From Rhineura floridana (Eukaryota; Chordata; Lepidosauria; Squamata; Rhineuridae): a DNA stretch of 64,000 nt. The stretch spans positions 74,685,120-74,749,119 of the forward strand of contig NC_084482.1 in the NCBI RefSeq assembly GCF_030035675.1. The letters are read 5' to 3'. Positions 1 through 12,139 of the stretch are shown one piece after another. How positions within the stretch are numbered: position 1 is the stretch's first letter; each line of letters begins with the position of its first letter. The position numbers and the translations under genes are program-made. The notes beneath the pieces are model-generated. The model had not been told where the DNA came from and made no database searches. It was given only the letters and a program-made list of their open reading frames with translations.

Positions 1-1317
1 CCCCAATCGCAAAACCACTAAGATAACCATCAGAATTTTAAAATGTTATAGAATAATCATATATCCACTTACCTGGGAGCAAGTCCTCTGAACACAGAGA
101 CTTACTTCTGAATACACACGTATATCATTGTACAATAAATTATATAGTGAATTCTTAATGAGTGCCTGGTCTATAACTCCTGCATAGCAAGACACATGGC
201 TAAGCCTCTCTGCAAAATTTTCACATTTTGTATTTGCCATTTGAGGTGTGTGTGTGCGTGTGCGTGGGAGAGAGAGATTCTTTAACATTTACCCACACTT
301 AGGATACAATCCAACTTGCTTTTACGCTGGGCTGAGGGGAGTTGGATGTGCTGGATCTGCAGCTGGGTCCCATGCCAGAGTAAGTCCCTCAGCCTGGCTC
401 AGCCAGGATCCAGCTGGCTCAGCCGAGACCAGAGGAAGTGGAGTTGATGTAAGCCAGCACAAGGCCTGAAAAAGGGGTGTGTTAGGGGCATGTTGGGGGA
501 AGGGCTGAAGTTAGGGGACTTAGGCCACATCCAACTCATGTTCAGAGTGCTCCTGCAAGTCCCAATCCAGGCAAAAGTTATGCTGGGGAAAAGGTCAGTC
601 TAAGAAAATAATTGCGATAGAAGTAAATGGAGAGGACTTACTTCCCGGTAGGAGTATTTGGGAGAGCAGACTTTTACTTTCTGGTCCCTGCACACAGCTC
701 CCAACTGAGCCGGCGTTCAGCAAACCCAGAGGCTCTTGAATAGCAACTGGATGTGGCAGAAGTTGCTCCAGCACAACTTATGATGGCTTCTCCTGAGTTG
801 GATTGCTCTGCCCCTGTGTAGGAGTTCTATAGAAAATAACTTCAAGGGAGTACCTGATCTTAGATGAACCCATCATAGGAAAGTTGCATCCTGGTTGCCA
901 GGAATAAAGTAATGGCAAACTACAGAGATTCCAGGAACTAGAAATGAGACAGAACCTCTTTATGACCCCAGGGGTTCCTATTTCCTGGTTCCAAACAACT
1001 CTGACTTCACTCATTGGTTAAAAACACAGAAAAGTTAGAGCAGCCTGACTGGCTCATCTCACAGAAACTGCTTGCCTGCACATTTTGCTTCATAACTTTC
1101 TTTCTAGAAGGCTGGAAAGTTCCCTTTTTAAAAAATTAAACGGAAGTTCAGAATCCAGACCTCTGCTGTCGGGCTCAGGTACAATTGCTCTAATATAATC
1201 TGTCCATGCTGGTACTTTTTAAGGACACTCGAGGCAAATTTGCCCAACACTTGTCCTCTAAAGAGTAATTCTTTGAGTGTGCCCTTCTTAATTGCTTTGA
1301 AGTCATCTTAAGTTTCC
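1..1317. other. Upstream flank without a recognised gene
   Basis: No open frame here looks like a host exon or a known repeat protein. A short alternating purine/pyrimidine stretch (about 246-265) is the only simple repeat. The reading frames present are short, lack flanking splice signals and have no recognisable domain. Confidence 0.5.
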
Positions 1318-1325
1318 TAAGTAAT

Positions 1326-1608
1326 CAGGGTTGCCAGGTTCAGGGTCTGAGACTGATCCTGTATCTTTAGGAGAAGAGAAAGTCAGCCAAGTGCAGGTGT
1401 TCTTGCAACACTGTAATGGGAAAAACCACAAGGTGGAATTCCCCCTTCCCCCTGCACAACTTTTAAAGACACAGTTGTGCAGGGGGAAGGGGGAATTCCA
1501 CCTTGTGGTTTTTTCCATTACAGTGTTGCAAGAACACCTGCACTTAGCTGACTTTCTCTTCTCCTAAAGATACAGGATCAGTCTCAGACCCTGAACCTGG
1601 CAACCCTA
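1326..1608. mobile_element. Palindromic hAT-like MITE (foldback element)
   Basis: Two 136-bp arms (1326-1461 and 1473-1608) are reverse complements with about three mismatches, separated by only 11 bp. The ends read CAGGGTTGCCAGG and, inverted, TAGGGTTGCCAGG. The flanking 8-mers TAAGTAAT (1318-1325) and TAAGTAGC (1609-1616) agree at six of eight positions, as expected of an aged 8-bp hAT target duplication. The element has no coding capacity, so it would have depended on a transposase from elsewhere. One arm of the same family recurs at 54081. The hAT assignment is inferred from duplication length and terminal form. Confidence 0.8.
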
Positions 1609-1616
1609 TAAGTAGC

Positions 1617-3920
1617 AGATAGCCAATGTTGGGGTACAGTCTTTTTGTGTATGTACCCAGGACATTGTTGGGACCAGTAATTGGTGAGAATTATGAAGAG
1701 TAAATGAATGCGTGCAGGTGAAGTTTGATTGAAGTATGAGTGTACTAGTGCGTTTGGAATTTGTGCGGATCTTGAGTAGTGGAATCCTATCTTACAGATG
1801 TTCATGTTTTATATATAGCATTTAATTTTGTTCAGTTTCCTCTGTAAACAGTTTAACAATCTTTTCTGATAAAAAGTGGTATATAAATATTTATTTTATT
1901 TATTAATTTTATATCCTGCCCGTCGTCCTAGAAGGAGCCCCTGAAGTAAATGATAAAATAAGTAAACAACACTAGTTAGAATCTGGATCTGTTCTGGTAA
2001 TTCTGGCCCTGGGATATATGATTTCTGAATGCCACTGCGGACTAATATTATGATATTATGAAGTGTCAGATCTCAAACTCTTCCTACACAGTCATAATCA
2101 CTGCAAAGACTTGATGCTGCTCTCTCATCATTAGTTTATAATTAGGCTACATATATTTCCAGTTTACTATCTCATTTGAAAACAATTTTAGAGTTCTAAT
2201 GTATGCCATGCGCTGAATCACATGCTCAAGTAAGCTTGTGTTCTTCCTTCCCTTTAGCTGGCTGTTTCCTCTTCAGTGCAAAGTATAGTTGCTCTTGGAC
2301 TAGAACTGCCAAACTGTGTATTGAGCTTACCCTCCTAATAGGATTACAGGCTAGCTTCAAACCATGGTGGTTTGCAATCCTGGTTTGGAAGGCAAGTGCA
2401 AACCAGTCATCTGTTTCAGGTGTAATAGCAAACTGAGGTTTGTCCTGAAGAAGCAGTAATATATTGAAATGGAACATGCAAGGGGAGGAGGGAGTTAATG
2501 CACACAAGGCCTGTTCACAATCTGAACCAAGCGTTTCTGAGGGAGAAATTCCAGTTTCTGGTAGTTGAATTAAGATGTTCAGAACTTTTTGAATTTAATC
2601 CATCTATATAAACTCTTGTTTAATCTCTGTAACAGAAGAAGAGGTGTGACCATCACACCTCCCTAGGGCTGCCTCATATTTTCAAGACTATAGTGGTGAG
2701 ATGTGGCCATTAGAGGGTGCCACAACACAAAGAGAAGCTGGAAAAATGATCATGGCTGTTTTCTTAAGGGTTAGAATCTACCATAATGAGCCTCCCTCCT
2801 TAAGGATTCTTTCACATGTAGTGTGCATTCGGGTGCCAAGATAAACCATTGTTAATAGTCTGCTATGAGTATGCTGATGGCACCTGTTTTGCTCCTCTCC
2901 ATTTGTGTATAGGAGAAGCAAATTATGCTCCCTAACAATGTTAACTTCCAAACTGGGGATAGTGATTTGTCTGGCATAATCATGCTACAATTTCTTGGGA
3001 ACACAAAGCCAAGTAAAAATATCCACTCTTGTACTGCACCCTAGTATTGTCCATCGACAAAATAATCAAGATGCATGTTTTATTGATTGGGAGGTGACAA
3101 GATAAGAATACATGTCACTGTGCCTTCTGGCTCTGTTAGTGCGTGTGCACAAATTGGGGAGGGATTGGAGAAGACAAGTTTCTGCCTCCTAGCAAGTTCT
3201 TGCATCTCCACAGAGCATCCAGCCTCTCATTATGAAAAGCACGCTCCTCTGCTCCAGGTGGTCTTGGTGCCTAGCTACTGGCATCCCCAGAGAATGGAGG
3301 ATGCAGCCCTTCTAAAGAGGGATGCTGGATGACAGGGAAGCCAATTAAATATTCAGTAGTCCTTCCAGCCACTTAATCTGGCTGCTAGTCCTATTTCCCT
3401 CTTCCACCATTGCCACCCCTAACGCCTTTCTCTTGTGCTGCACAAGCACAGTTCTCACCTCTGTTCCCATTTCTCTCTAGTTTCTCTTGAATTGTATAAG
3501 AAAGGGAAAGGAGGGGTCCCAGGCTTATGAATGGGCCTTCTAGAAAGGAAGGTGCTGTGATTGTTCTCTGCTACACCTCATCTTCCCCATGCCCTCAGAG
3601 ATCTGAATAGATAGGATTATTATATGAGAGAACAGGAAAGATAGTTGGCATACTCAGAAACAGAAATTAGAAGCATTCTTCTAACCCCTCCCCAAAAATG
3701 CCCTTGCTATATATAATTTTTACATAAGTGCAAGAGGTTAGGGCAACAAACATCTTTGTGCTCCCCACCCCCATGCCTTGTTTCCTTACAAAATAAATAT
3801 CCCCTCTACTGCTTAGAATAAGTAGGCAGTCATGGAAATGAGCCTGAGAGAATGTTATCCTTTGGTAACCATAGATTTGGAAAGACAGGGAACTTGCAAG
3901 AAAAACAGAGAACCTAATGC
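1617..3920. other. Upstream flank, mostly unrecognised
   Basis: Around 1890-1950 a short A/T-rich segment followed by text resembling TTTATATCCTGCCC looks like a minus-strand LINE 3' tail. The rest shows no recognised exon or repeat. Confidence 0.4.
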
Positions 3921-3924
3921 AGTG

Positions 3925-4697
3925 GGTTCTCTATTTATTTATTTATTTTAAATATATATTTGTATACCTCTCTTCATAAAAAAAATCAAAGCTGTTTACA
4001 ACAATCACATACATACACACACACAGAGTAAAACCATGTAAAACTTTAAAATCAAAATCATTGACTAACTATTGCAGAAAGATATATTCTCAACTGCCTG
4101 CATAAGCATATAAAAGTTTTCAGGTGCCTGCTGATTCGCTATTGGCAGAGCATTCTACAGAGCTGGACCGATGACACTAAAGGCTTGATTTCTTGCTGTT
4201 GTCAAGTGACCCTCACCACCTGGGAGGTTGGGGGAAATGACCAATGATATTCCTGCAGATGATCTCAGTGATTGACCTGGGATACAAGGATTCAGGCAGT
4301 CCTTAAGGTACTCTGGACCTTGTTCTGGGCTTTGTAAATTAATAAAAGAACCTTGACCTTGGCTCAGCAGTAGACGGGCAGTCAGTGAAGATGTTTTAAC
4401 AGTGATGTCACATGTTGTCAGCCATGTGCCCCCATCAGTAGTCTGGCCGCCACATTCTGCACCAGCTGGAGCTTGCTTATTTATTTATTTATAAATATAT
4501 TTGTATTCCACTATTTCACTTAAAAACATCAAAGTGGTTTACAAGAAAAACAACCACCATACAATAAAAACATTAAAAATACAATAAAACAAAGGTCAAC
4601 TATTGCAAAAAGTAATATTCTTAATATGTCTTCCCAACCAGGACAAAGAGCCGTCCCACATAGAGCGTGTTGCAGTAATCCAACCCTGACGTTACAA
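3925..4697 (-). mobile_element. L2-like LINE fragment, 3' part, interrupted
   Basis: Read on the minus strand this is the end of an L2/CR1-group reverse transcriptase and its 3' tail. The stretch at 4440-4475 and 4625-4697 is the reverse complement of the segment that, in the + strand copy at 29530-30572, encodes LDYCNILYVELPLK and KLQLVQNAA. An A/T-rich tail (TATTTATTTATTT) lies at 3930-3950. Between about 4476 and 4624 lies a second A/T-rich LINE-tail-like insertion, similar to the text at 3950-4080. The copy is old and non-coding. Confidence 0.65.
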
Positions 4698-4902
4698 ATG
4701 CATGGACTGAAGAGAAGACTGAGGGGAGATATGATAGCACTGTTCAAGTACTTGAAAGGTTGTCACACAAAGGAGGGCCAGAATCTCTTTTTGATCGTCC
4801 CAGAGTGCAGGACATAGAATAAGGCTCAAGTTACAGGAAGCCAGATTTTGACTGAACATCAGGAAAAGCTTCCTGTTACAGCAGTACAACAATGGAACCA
4901 AT
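4698..4902 (+). mobile_element. CR1 LINE 3' region, left part
   Basis: The sequence follows the CR1 3' region common in reptiles: a motif for AGACTGAGGGGAGATATGAT, then the segment ending in AACAATGGAACCAATT. It resumes at 5491 after a 588-bp insertion. It lies directly beside an opposite-strand L2-like fragment, so the two are separate insertions. Non-coding remnant. Confidence 0.8.
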
Positions 4903-5490
4903 TGTCAGTCTCTGCCGGCTGTACAGAGGTGATATACAGTGCTGTAAAACAATTAACCAGCAGCTGCCTACGCAGGGGCTTGGTTGTAAAGCAAATAAGC
5001 AAGGGAAAGGGGTTTCAGTGCACGTACCAGGTCATCTTCCAAATGGCAGTCAGTGAACAAAGCAAGGTCTGATATTCTAATGAAGGTAATCTGAGTTTCA
5101 AGGCACAGCTGGCAAGGGTCTGATGCTGGCATCTTGATGTTGCTTCCAGCAAAGGGCAAATGGTGTCTCACTGTCTTTTAAACCACCCTCCCTGGTTCAG
5201 GTGCTAGCAATCAGCCCTCCGACTCCCAGGAGTTTGTAGCCTTAAATGGCCAGAACAGCTGTGTTGCTCTTCTACTTGCAGCTATCTTCACTCTGCACGG
5301 AGTGGAGTGGCCTCCTGTTTGCTCCCTGAGTCTGATTGACCCCCCCCCCACTGTATCCTGAACATCTTCCAGTGGTGGGGAGTTTGGAGCTGCTTCTGGG
5401 GTGGGTCTACTTGTTCCCTCTCCTGGGTCTGCTGTGCCAATCCCCCGTTCCTCATCCTCCCCTGAGGACTCATCCTATGGAGGTATGACC
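4903..5490. mobile_element. 588-bp insertion in CR1, possibly a solo LTR
   Basis: This block interrupts the CR1 and is flanked by CCAAT (4898-4902 and 5491-5495; CCAATT if one more base is counted), which is a 5-6 bp target duplication. Read on the minus strand it ends in GACTGACA, and it may begin TGGGGTCATACC if the boundary is shifted. The 5-bp duplication and size suit an isolated LTR of a Gypsy- or retrovirus-type element, but I do not recognise the family. No coding sequence is seen, and no second LTR is in the window. Confidence 0.45.
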
Positions 5491-5658
5491 CCAATTACCT
5501 AGGGAGCTGATGGGCTCTCCAATACTGGAGGCATTCAGGCAGCTGGATAGCCACCTGTCGGGTATGCTATAATTTGGATTCCTGTATTGAGCAGGGGGTT
5601 GGACTCAATGGCCATATAAGCAAGGCCCCTTCCAACTCTACAATTCTATGACTCTATA
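5491..5658 (+). mobile_element. CR1 LINE 3' end, right part
   Basis: Continuation of the CR1 at 4698-4902. It carries the typical GGATAGCCACCTGTCGGGTA and GGGGGTTGGACTCAATGG text. It finishes with the short CR1 terminal repeats ATTCTATG and ACTCTATA instead of a poly(A) tail, which is the mark of CR1. Confidence 0.85.
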
Positions 5659-5662
5659 GTGG

Positions 5663-6275
5663 GCAGACTATCCCTATCCAGCAACAGTCATAGTTGACAA
5701 ACCAGGAAAAGCTGGTAAAAAGCACTCCTAGTCACAGAGGACACTGTCTAAGTGCAATGGGACCTTTTCTGACAGCTCAAGAGTACAGGCAAAGGGAGGT
5801 GACACACTAAGCCTTGATTTCCTGACCAGCATCACCCAAATCAGCTCTGGGTACTTCCTTGGGAGGGCTCTGGCTAGTGTTTGGGTCAGGGTGGCAAAGT
5901 GACCCTGAAGAGGTGGTACCTAAGGGGTTGTCCCTTGAGGGAGGAGGAGCAAGGGGTGGGGCACTGTCTTTGTTGTATTACTATAGATTGCCCTCTCTGG
6001 GTAAAAGCCAGGGAACGGATAGGTGTTTTGTGGGACTTCCCTGTTTGAGAGACAGGTGAGTTTCAGATATACACACTAAGCTTTTGTGGTTATCTGATGG
6101 CTTTAAAGGGAATCTGGGGCCAGAGTGAAGGATGTGACAGAAGCCACCTGTTGTTGGCAGAAGAGTGGCTCCCTGCAAGGACTGGTGAAGAGGGGTTTTT
6201 TAGCACTTTATGATCAAGCTACTATGAAATTTGGGAAATTTAACGTTTAGCCTCTATACATTCTTTACGTACTTT
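5663..6275. other. Upstream flank, nothing recognised
   Basis: No repeat or exon could be identified. A 66-codon frame at 5859-6059 has no recognisable similarity and no flanking splice signals of note. Confidence 0.4.
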
Positions 6276-6391
6276 CAGAGCTTGGAAAAGTTACTTTTTT
6301 GAACTACAACTCCCATCAGCCCCAGCCATCATGGCCATTGGATTGGGCTGATGGGAGTTGTAGTTCAAAAAAGTAACTTTTCCAAGCTCTG
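6276..6391. mobile_element. Palindromic hAT-like MITE, 116 bp
   Basis: The terminal 47 bases of each end are perfect reverse complements (CAGAGCTTGGAAAAGTTAC at the tips), with a 22-bp centre. The flanks are similar (GTACTTT before, TTACTTT after), suggesting an imperfect 7-8 bp duplication. The inner segment ACTACAACTCCCATCA is shared with the element at 38033-38170, although the tips differ. Non-coding. Confidence 0.75.
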
Positions 6392-9329
6392 TTACTTTAT
6401 AGTATAAATGTATCAATTGCATATATTTTATAAGATGAAGCCGCTAGAACTTTTAGCCTCTATGAATTTTTTATACATTTTGTTTGTTTTTGTCATATTT
6501 GATATAGTTCTGCAATGCAGTGATAGCTGGTCGGATTATTGTTGACATGTGATTGTATTGGGAGGCTTATTATATTTGTCATTAATTGATATTTTTAGTG
6601 ATTAATAGTTCATTTTATTATGACTTTAAAATGTTATTATGTTCACATAATCAAGCTGAGTTATTTGGTAGATTGTCATGTTACATTTTGAAATCATGTA
6701 ATATTTGATATTTCAATGATGTATTGATTTGCAGTTTTGCTCTGTTGTGAAGTGCTTTGAGAATACTTATATAGAAAAGCAGCATGCAAATTTAAATAAT
6801 AAAACAGTGGTATACCATCCATATAGCTAAGTCCATTCATGGAGGAGGAACACAGGAGAGTGCAACTTTGAGACATTTTTTCAGAGCAGAAACAATGGCC
6901 TTGACTGCAGGAGCACCTGAGTAATTGATGGCCTCTCCTTGCTCTGTCTAGTGAATGAGACAATAAGGTTTTCAAGTTTTATTATTGTTTGTGACAGCTT
7001 GGTCAGAAAATTAGGAAAGTCATCAAGCAGGGTACTTTTTTTTTTTGTGGGATTCCTACTTCATGCTAGGAGATAAATGGTAGCACTTCTTTGCAAGGTT
7101 TTAAGGACCACTGCGTCCAATGAAGCTTACTCCTCTTATTAGGATTGGGGTCATGCCGATCCTAATAAATTAGATATTATGCTATGTTCTGCTGTCCCGT
7201 ATGTGTGTATGGATCAACACAGCTGTCAGCGTTTTTGGATCCTCCTTCGGGTATTGTGTGGCAATGGGGATTCTCAAGATGATCTCCTGCGCTTCAAAAT
7301 GTACCATTACACCACTAGTTTGTTTTTACTGAATAGTAACTATGATCAATGTCTTTATGTGACTAAATAATTTTACCAGTAGCCCAGGGGTATAGTTGTA
7401 CAGGGTCCCAGAGATGTCTTACATCCCTTACTTTTTTGGGAGCAGGGCCCCAGCAGGGTCCCTATGTCTCTAGCATCTTGTGAGCCAATCAGCATGAAAG
7501 GGGAGTGTGTTAGTCACTGAGACTTCTGACATGCTTCCTTGTCCTTTCTAACTGATTGGTGTCAATCAGAATAAAAGGAGGTGAATCAGCCACTGAGAAG
7601 ACTTACTGGCTCCTAGAGATGTCTGCTGTTGTGGGAGAAGGCATTAACAGGGTTCTCAGTTTCAACCCAGCAGCAAAAAAAAGGGGTGAGGGGCATGTGA
7701 CTAAAATGAAGGGACCCTGCACTTCTGAATTTGCCACTACACTACTGCCAGTGCCTTTTTATAATTCTATGTGGTGATGTATTTGAAGCTCCAGAAGACT
7801 GCAGGAGTGGCTTTGTAGTAGGTAGGACAGTGTGTGATGGGTGTGATGTGTTTGTGTCTTACAATTCTACCCATGCCTGGTTTTATTTGGTTGCAATTAG
7901 GCTTGATTAGGATCACTTGTGATATTTAATAGGTACATGAATTCACTTTTAAAGGGTTATGTGAAAGCATGGAATTGTATGCCACTGGTACATTCAGAGC
8001 TAAACCTTAGGGCTAGGTCTTGTTGGATTGCCATATTTATTTGTTTATTATTAGATTTATTATATAAAGATGCATGGTATTAATCTCCCTCCAGATGACT
8101 CCTGAAAAGAACAGGCAGTGGGCTACTGACTGTTGCACAGATATTCTGTACAAATATGACTGTAATGAGAGGCTTTTAAAGTGCATTTACAAGAGCAAGA
8201 TTACTCAAATGTGCTAACATCTGCAATGGTGGGTCCAGATAAGCTGTCCTTGGGAAGCCTGTTGCCTTTTATCAGGGTTGCCCTTCAAGGGTAAAATGGC
8301 ACAAATTACTTTCAAAAATGGATATTTGCCTAGGGGCACTTAACAGAGCTATGTGCATTCCAACATTAGGCTAATGTTCTAATTGTTCTTTTCTCCACTG
8401 TGTGGATCTTTTAACCTAAATTAAGCATTTGAAATAGTAACAGTAGTAGCAATATGATGTGAAATTCAGATCTGCAGAGTCCCTATTTTTTATAAAGTAG
8501 ATATATTCAGAAGCTGAATTTATGGTATCAAACTTCCCATATCTCTAACTAGGAAAGGCACTGAAAAGTAGATGCTCTCCCTCTGCTTCTTTGTTATATT
8601 ACTATATTATAGGAAAAAAGAAGGGACATGTGTTCAAGGGTAAGCACCTTACACATGCGCTAAGTATGAGGAAGTTAACATGGGCGGAGCGGGGAGGGTG
8701 GGTAATGAATGCACATTGGGGTAAGACATTACAACCCTGTTCCGTCTACTGGTGTGTACATGGTGCTGCTACCATACTATACGGATCAAACTATAAAGAT
8801 GCGTACAGGCATGTGCAGATTCCTTTCAAACTGCAGCCGGACAAAATAGCCTCACTGTTTGTTAAGCAAGTACTGTGCATGTAGCCCAAGTGTAGATCTA
8901 GTGCAGTTTAGATCTTGCAGCCGTAGTCTTAGCAGAAGTCCTAGCTGAAGCAACAGCAGAAGTTGCAGGTATTTCCCAAGAAGAGGCAGCGGATCTCCAA
9001 ACTACTCTTCCCATCACAGCAGATAATATTCCCATACATAAATGATCTTTAATGGTACTCCTTTTTGTAGAAAACTCTTCCATGCTGCAGTTTTCCTTTA
9101 CTCAGTACAGTCTTTTTTCTTTTTTTAAGATTCAAGCTGTTTTACTCAAATTGGCTAAAGTGTTGAATTGCATTTGTGTACACCATATAACATTCCCTCA
9201 CATCTTTGAAAAATTGTATTTTAATGTGCTTTAATCAGGGTTCTCTCTAGTATGTTGGTTTGCTGCTCATATTCTCTTCCAATATAGTATTGCTGTTTTT
9301 AGGACTTTATAGTAATAACCAGCACTTTT
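6392..9329. other. Upstream flank, mostly unrecognised
   Basis: A weak LINE- or SINE-tail-like stretch lies at about 6740-6800 (GAAGTGCTTTGAGAATAC followed by A-rich sequence). Nothing else is recognised. Small open frames here have no domain I can name. Confidence 0.35.
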
Positions 9330-9745
9330 TTTATTGTGCCTGGAAATTAACTGGGAGCTCAGCACAGGTGGAAAAGAACTGGTATAAGTGAACACCAGAA
9401 ACTACTCTGCCAACTGCATTTTGCACCAGCTGGAGCTCCTGAACTCTCTTTAAGGGTGATTCCACATAGAGTGCATTGTAAGAGGCTGATCTGGATGTGA
9501 TCAGGGCATAACTAGATCTGCATGATCCACAAAAGGGCACAGCTGGTCAAAAAATCAAAGCTGAGCAAAGACTCCTGGCCACAGCTGCCAGATCTAGGCT
9601 AGATCCAGAATCTCTCAAACAGCTGACCTGATCCTTCAAGGGGGAAGTGCAGCCCCAGACAGCATAGGTCAAATATCCAAGCCAGGACCACCTCTTCTAG
9701 TGATCAAAAGCACTTCTGACTTGTCTGGATTAAGCCTCTACTTAT
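9330..9745 (-). mobile_element. L2-like LINE fragment
   Basis: The minus strand encodes a remnant reading NALYVESPLKRVQELQLVQNA, in part the same reverse-transcriptase C-terminal segment seen at 29830-29930. Further along, the reverse complement of CTTGTCTGGATTAAGCCTC corresponds to the KLNPDK motif region. The copy is heavily mutated and truncated at both ends. Confidence 0.65.
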
Positions 9746-9892
9746 TGTTGTGGTCATGTGCCTTCAGTTCGACTTATGGTGGCCCTACGAATCAGTAACC
9801 TCCAACAGCATCTGTCAAGAACCACCCTGTTCAGATCTTGTAAGTTCAGGTCTGTGGCTTCCTTTCTGGAATCAATCCATCTCTTGTTGGCC
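9746..9892 (-). mobile_element. BovB LINE 3'-end scrap
   Basis: This matches the reverse complement of the BovB 3' end at 35440-35560 and lies parallel to the 3' end of the inverted copy at 44656-44800. Shared landmarks are CACCCTGTTCAGATCTTGTA and GACTTATGGTGGCCCTA. It is a 5'-truncated insertion of about 150 bp. Confidence 0.75.
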
Positions 9893-11329
9893 TTGAAATT
9901 AAATTGAAATTAAAATGATCTGGCATCAGATGATATCAGGTGGCTGCAAGGTGGGTAGCCTTACCCACCTATCAAAAGTGGCCCGCAGTTCTGGATCTGG
10001 CCCTCTGGCTGGATCCAATTACCAACCCTACCAATTGCCCACAATTGCCCACACTTTAAGCATATGGAAATGCAGAAAAGCGCGATATAAATTATACTAA
10101 TAAATAAAATCAGCAATTGGTCTGTGTTTGAAGACCAGTGCATATCAGGAACAGCATACATTTAGATTCTCTGTTACTCCTGTCTGCATAGTTTTCTTTC
10201 CTTTATTGTTTAAATAATTTCAGTTACTGTGTAAAGCCATAGTTCACTCTGTGCTTTTTTTTAAAAAAAAAAAGGGTGAGTAAAACATACTTTTATTTCA
10301 AAGTATTTATTGTAGAATAGTTGTACTGGAGGAGATTGTTCTGGAGCAAATTGGACTGAAGCCAGTGTGACTCATCCAAGGACTGAGATCGCATGACTAT
10401 TGTGTGTGGCAGAGAATCACATTTCTGGTGTCTTGGTTGCCAGAATGGTCTGTTGATGGCAAATAGCGTAGGTCAGCACAGTTTGGGAAAGCTGCTGTCT
10501 GGCACCATTGTGCTTGCGACTAGAGGTTTCAGTTCTATACACTTCCCAATCCCATCTCTCTTTCTGAAATGTGATTGGCTCTCCTGCACAATGACAATGT
10601 GGATGGAACCTGAGAACTATAGTACTATTTGTGCAGAGGCTTGAACCCTGAGTTGGGCTATGTTCATAATAATATGTCCCTGTATGCCCAGACACATTGC
10701 CTTGGCTTGTAATCTGTGTTAACAGTTAACTTAGCCTTGTCTTGGAACAGTATGTGGGAATTTGTAGCCAAGAAGCCTAGTGTATCAGTTCCGTACTCTG
10801 ATTTGAATTAAGAATATACATACAGTATATGGCACAAACTTTTTTCCATCTATACAAAGACTGGAATCTTGGTCTGTCTCATTGATGGCTCATTGAAGAG
10901 GAATGACCCTGCAGTTGACAAAGCCAGACTGCATGAAGGATTTACATTTTGTAGTTTTCTCCTTGGGTTTCTGGAGAAAGCAAGGGCATATGTTGCTACC
11001 TAAGCAAAGAAGACTCATCACTTTGGGGGAAAATAACTGCTTTATACTTGGGGCTCAGAACAAGGAAGACACTGCCGTAGCAGCCTGTCTGTGGAAGGGG
11101 CTGTAAAAGCAGAATCCTAAAACTGAGCCTTCCATAATTTGTAAAATGTTAAAACATTACTAATAAGAAACCAATCTCACCAATAAAACATTAAGTAAAG
11201 ACTTAAAAGCTTACTTTAGCTTACAATTAGAAAGTACCCGTTACTTTTTTCTTTGTAGCATGTCTGATCTTCCTGGCACCTTATCCCTTTCCAAGTTAAT
11301 GCTTATTACTGTAAGAGGGATGCTGTTGG
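9893..11329. other. Upstream flank, mostly unrecognised
   Basis: At about 10060-10110 the text GCGCGATATAAATTATACT followed by AATAAATAAA resembles a LINE 3' tail. The rest shows no recognised exon, and the open frames at 10393-10695 oppose each other and look like chance. Confidence 0.35.
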
Positions 11330-11990
11330 ATTGAGTTTGACAAATTACCTCTGCCTTTTGTTGTCTTCCAAGAGGAAGCCTTTTGTAGTCTTCTGAGAAG
11401 GTTATTGCTCCTTACTTGCTGCTGCAGGAGAAACAGTTGGAAGTGGGGCAAGAGCAACTCCTGTTTTGTTCTTTTGTTTATGTTCCAGAAGGGAGATAGA
11501 GCTAGAGTCCTCCAGATGGATAGGCTTTGTTTACCTTCACCTGTGATGTTCTGACTGATTTCCTTCTGTCGCTAGACTGTTATGTCTTTAGGGAAGCTTA
11601 CCTGCCCCTCCTCCTCCTGCCCTCTCTCTTCCTTTCTTCTCCGACTGTCTGGGAGAGAGGAGACATCCTTTTGTCTCTGCTCTTGCTCCTAGCCATGGGG
11701 CTGACTTCCACATCTGGGCGTTACGCCTCCAACTTAGTTAGTTAGAACTAGGTTTGCCTTTCTATCTACTATGTATTTCTATAAATAAACTAGCTTTTCT
11801 TATTTTACTAAATCTCCAGTCTCAGTGATCCTGATGCAGGGTAAAAGCCTGCTTTCTTAGGTAAACGCATGCACACGCTGACACACTCACATTTCAACAT
11901 CCGCTGTTACTCTCTGCTGCTGTTGTGCTGCTTTAAACTAAATTAAGCACACAAACACACAGCAACAGAAACTTGTGCAGGGACCTGTGA
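11330..11990 (+). other. Possible isolated LTR remnant
   Basis: A C/T-rich body is followed by ATTTCTATAAATAAACTAGC and a downstream T-rich stretch, resembling the R-U5 part of a reptile LTR with a poly(A) signal. I could not define the ends, a target duplication or a partner LTR, so this is a weak call. No retroviral coding sequence accompanies it. Confidence 0.25.
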
Positions 11991-12139
11991 TAGCTGAAGG
12001 ACACAATGCAATTGTATTCTTGTAGGATTACGGGGCTGGGATGGATGGGTACCCTCCAAGCCTATAATCCTCTATCTGGAAGTTGGGATCTGCAGTGGAA
12101 GAAACCTGCTGTAGTAATCTAGCCAGTTTCTTTGTTAGG

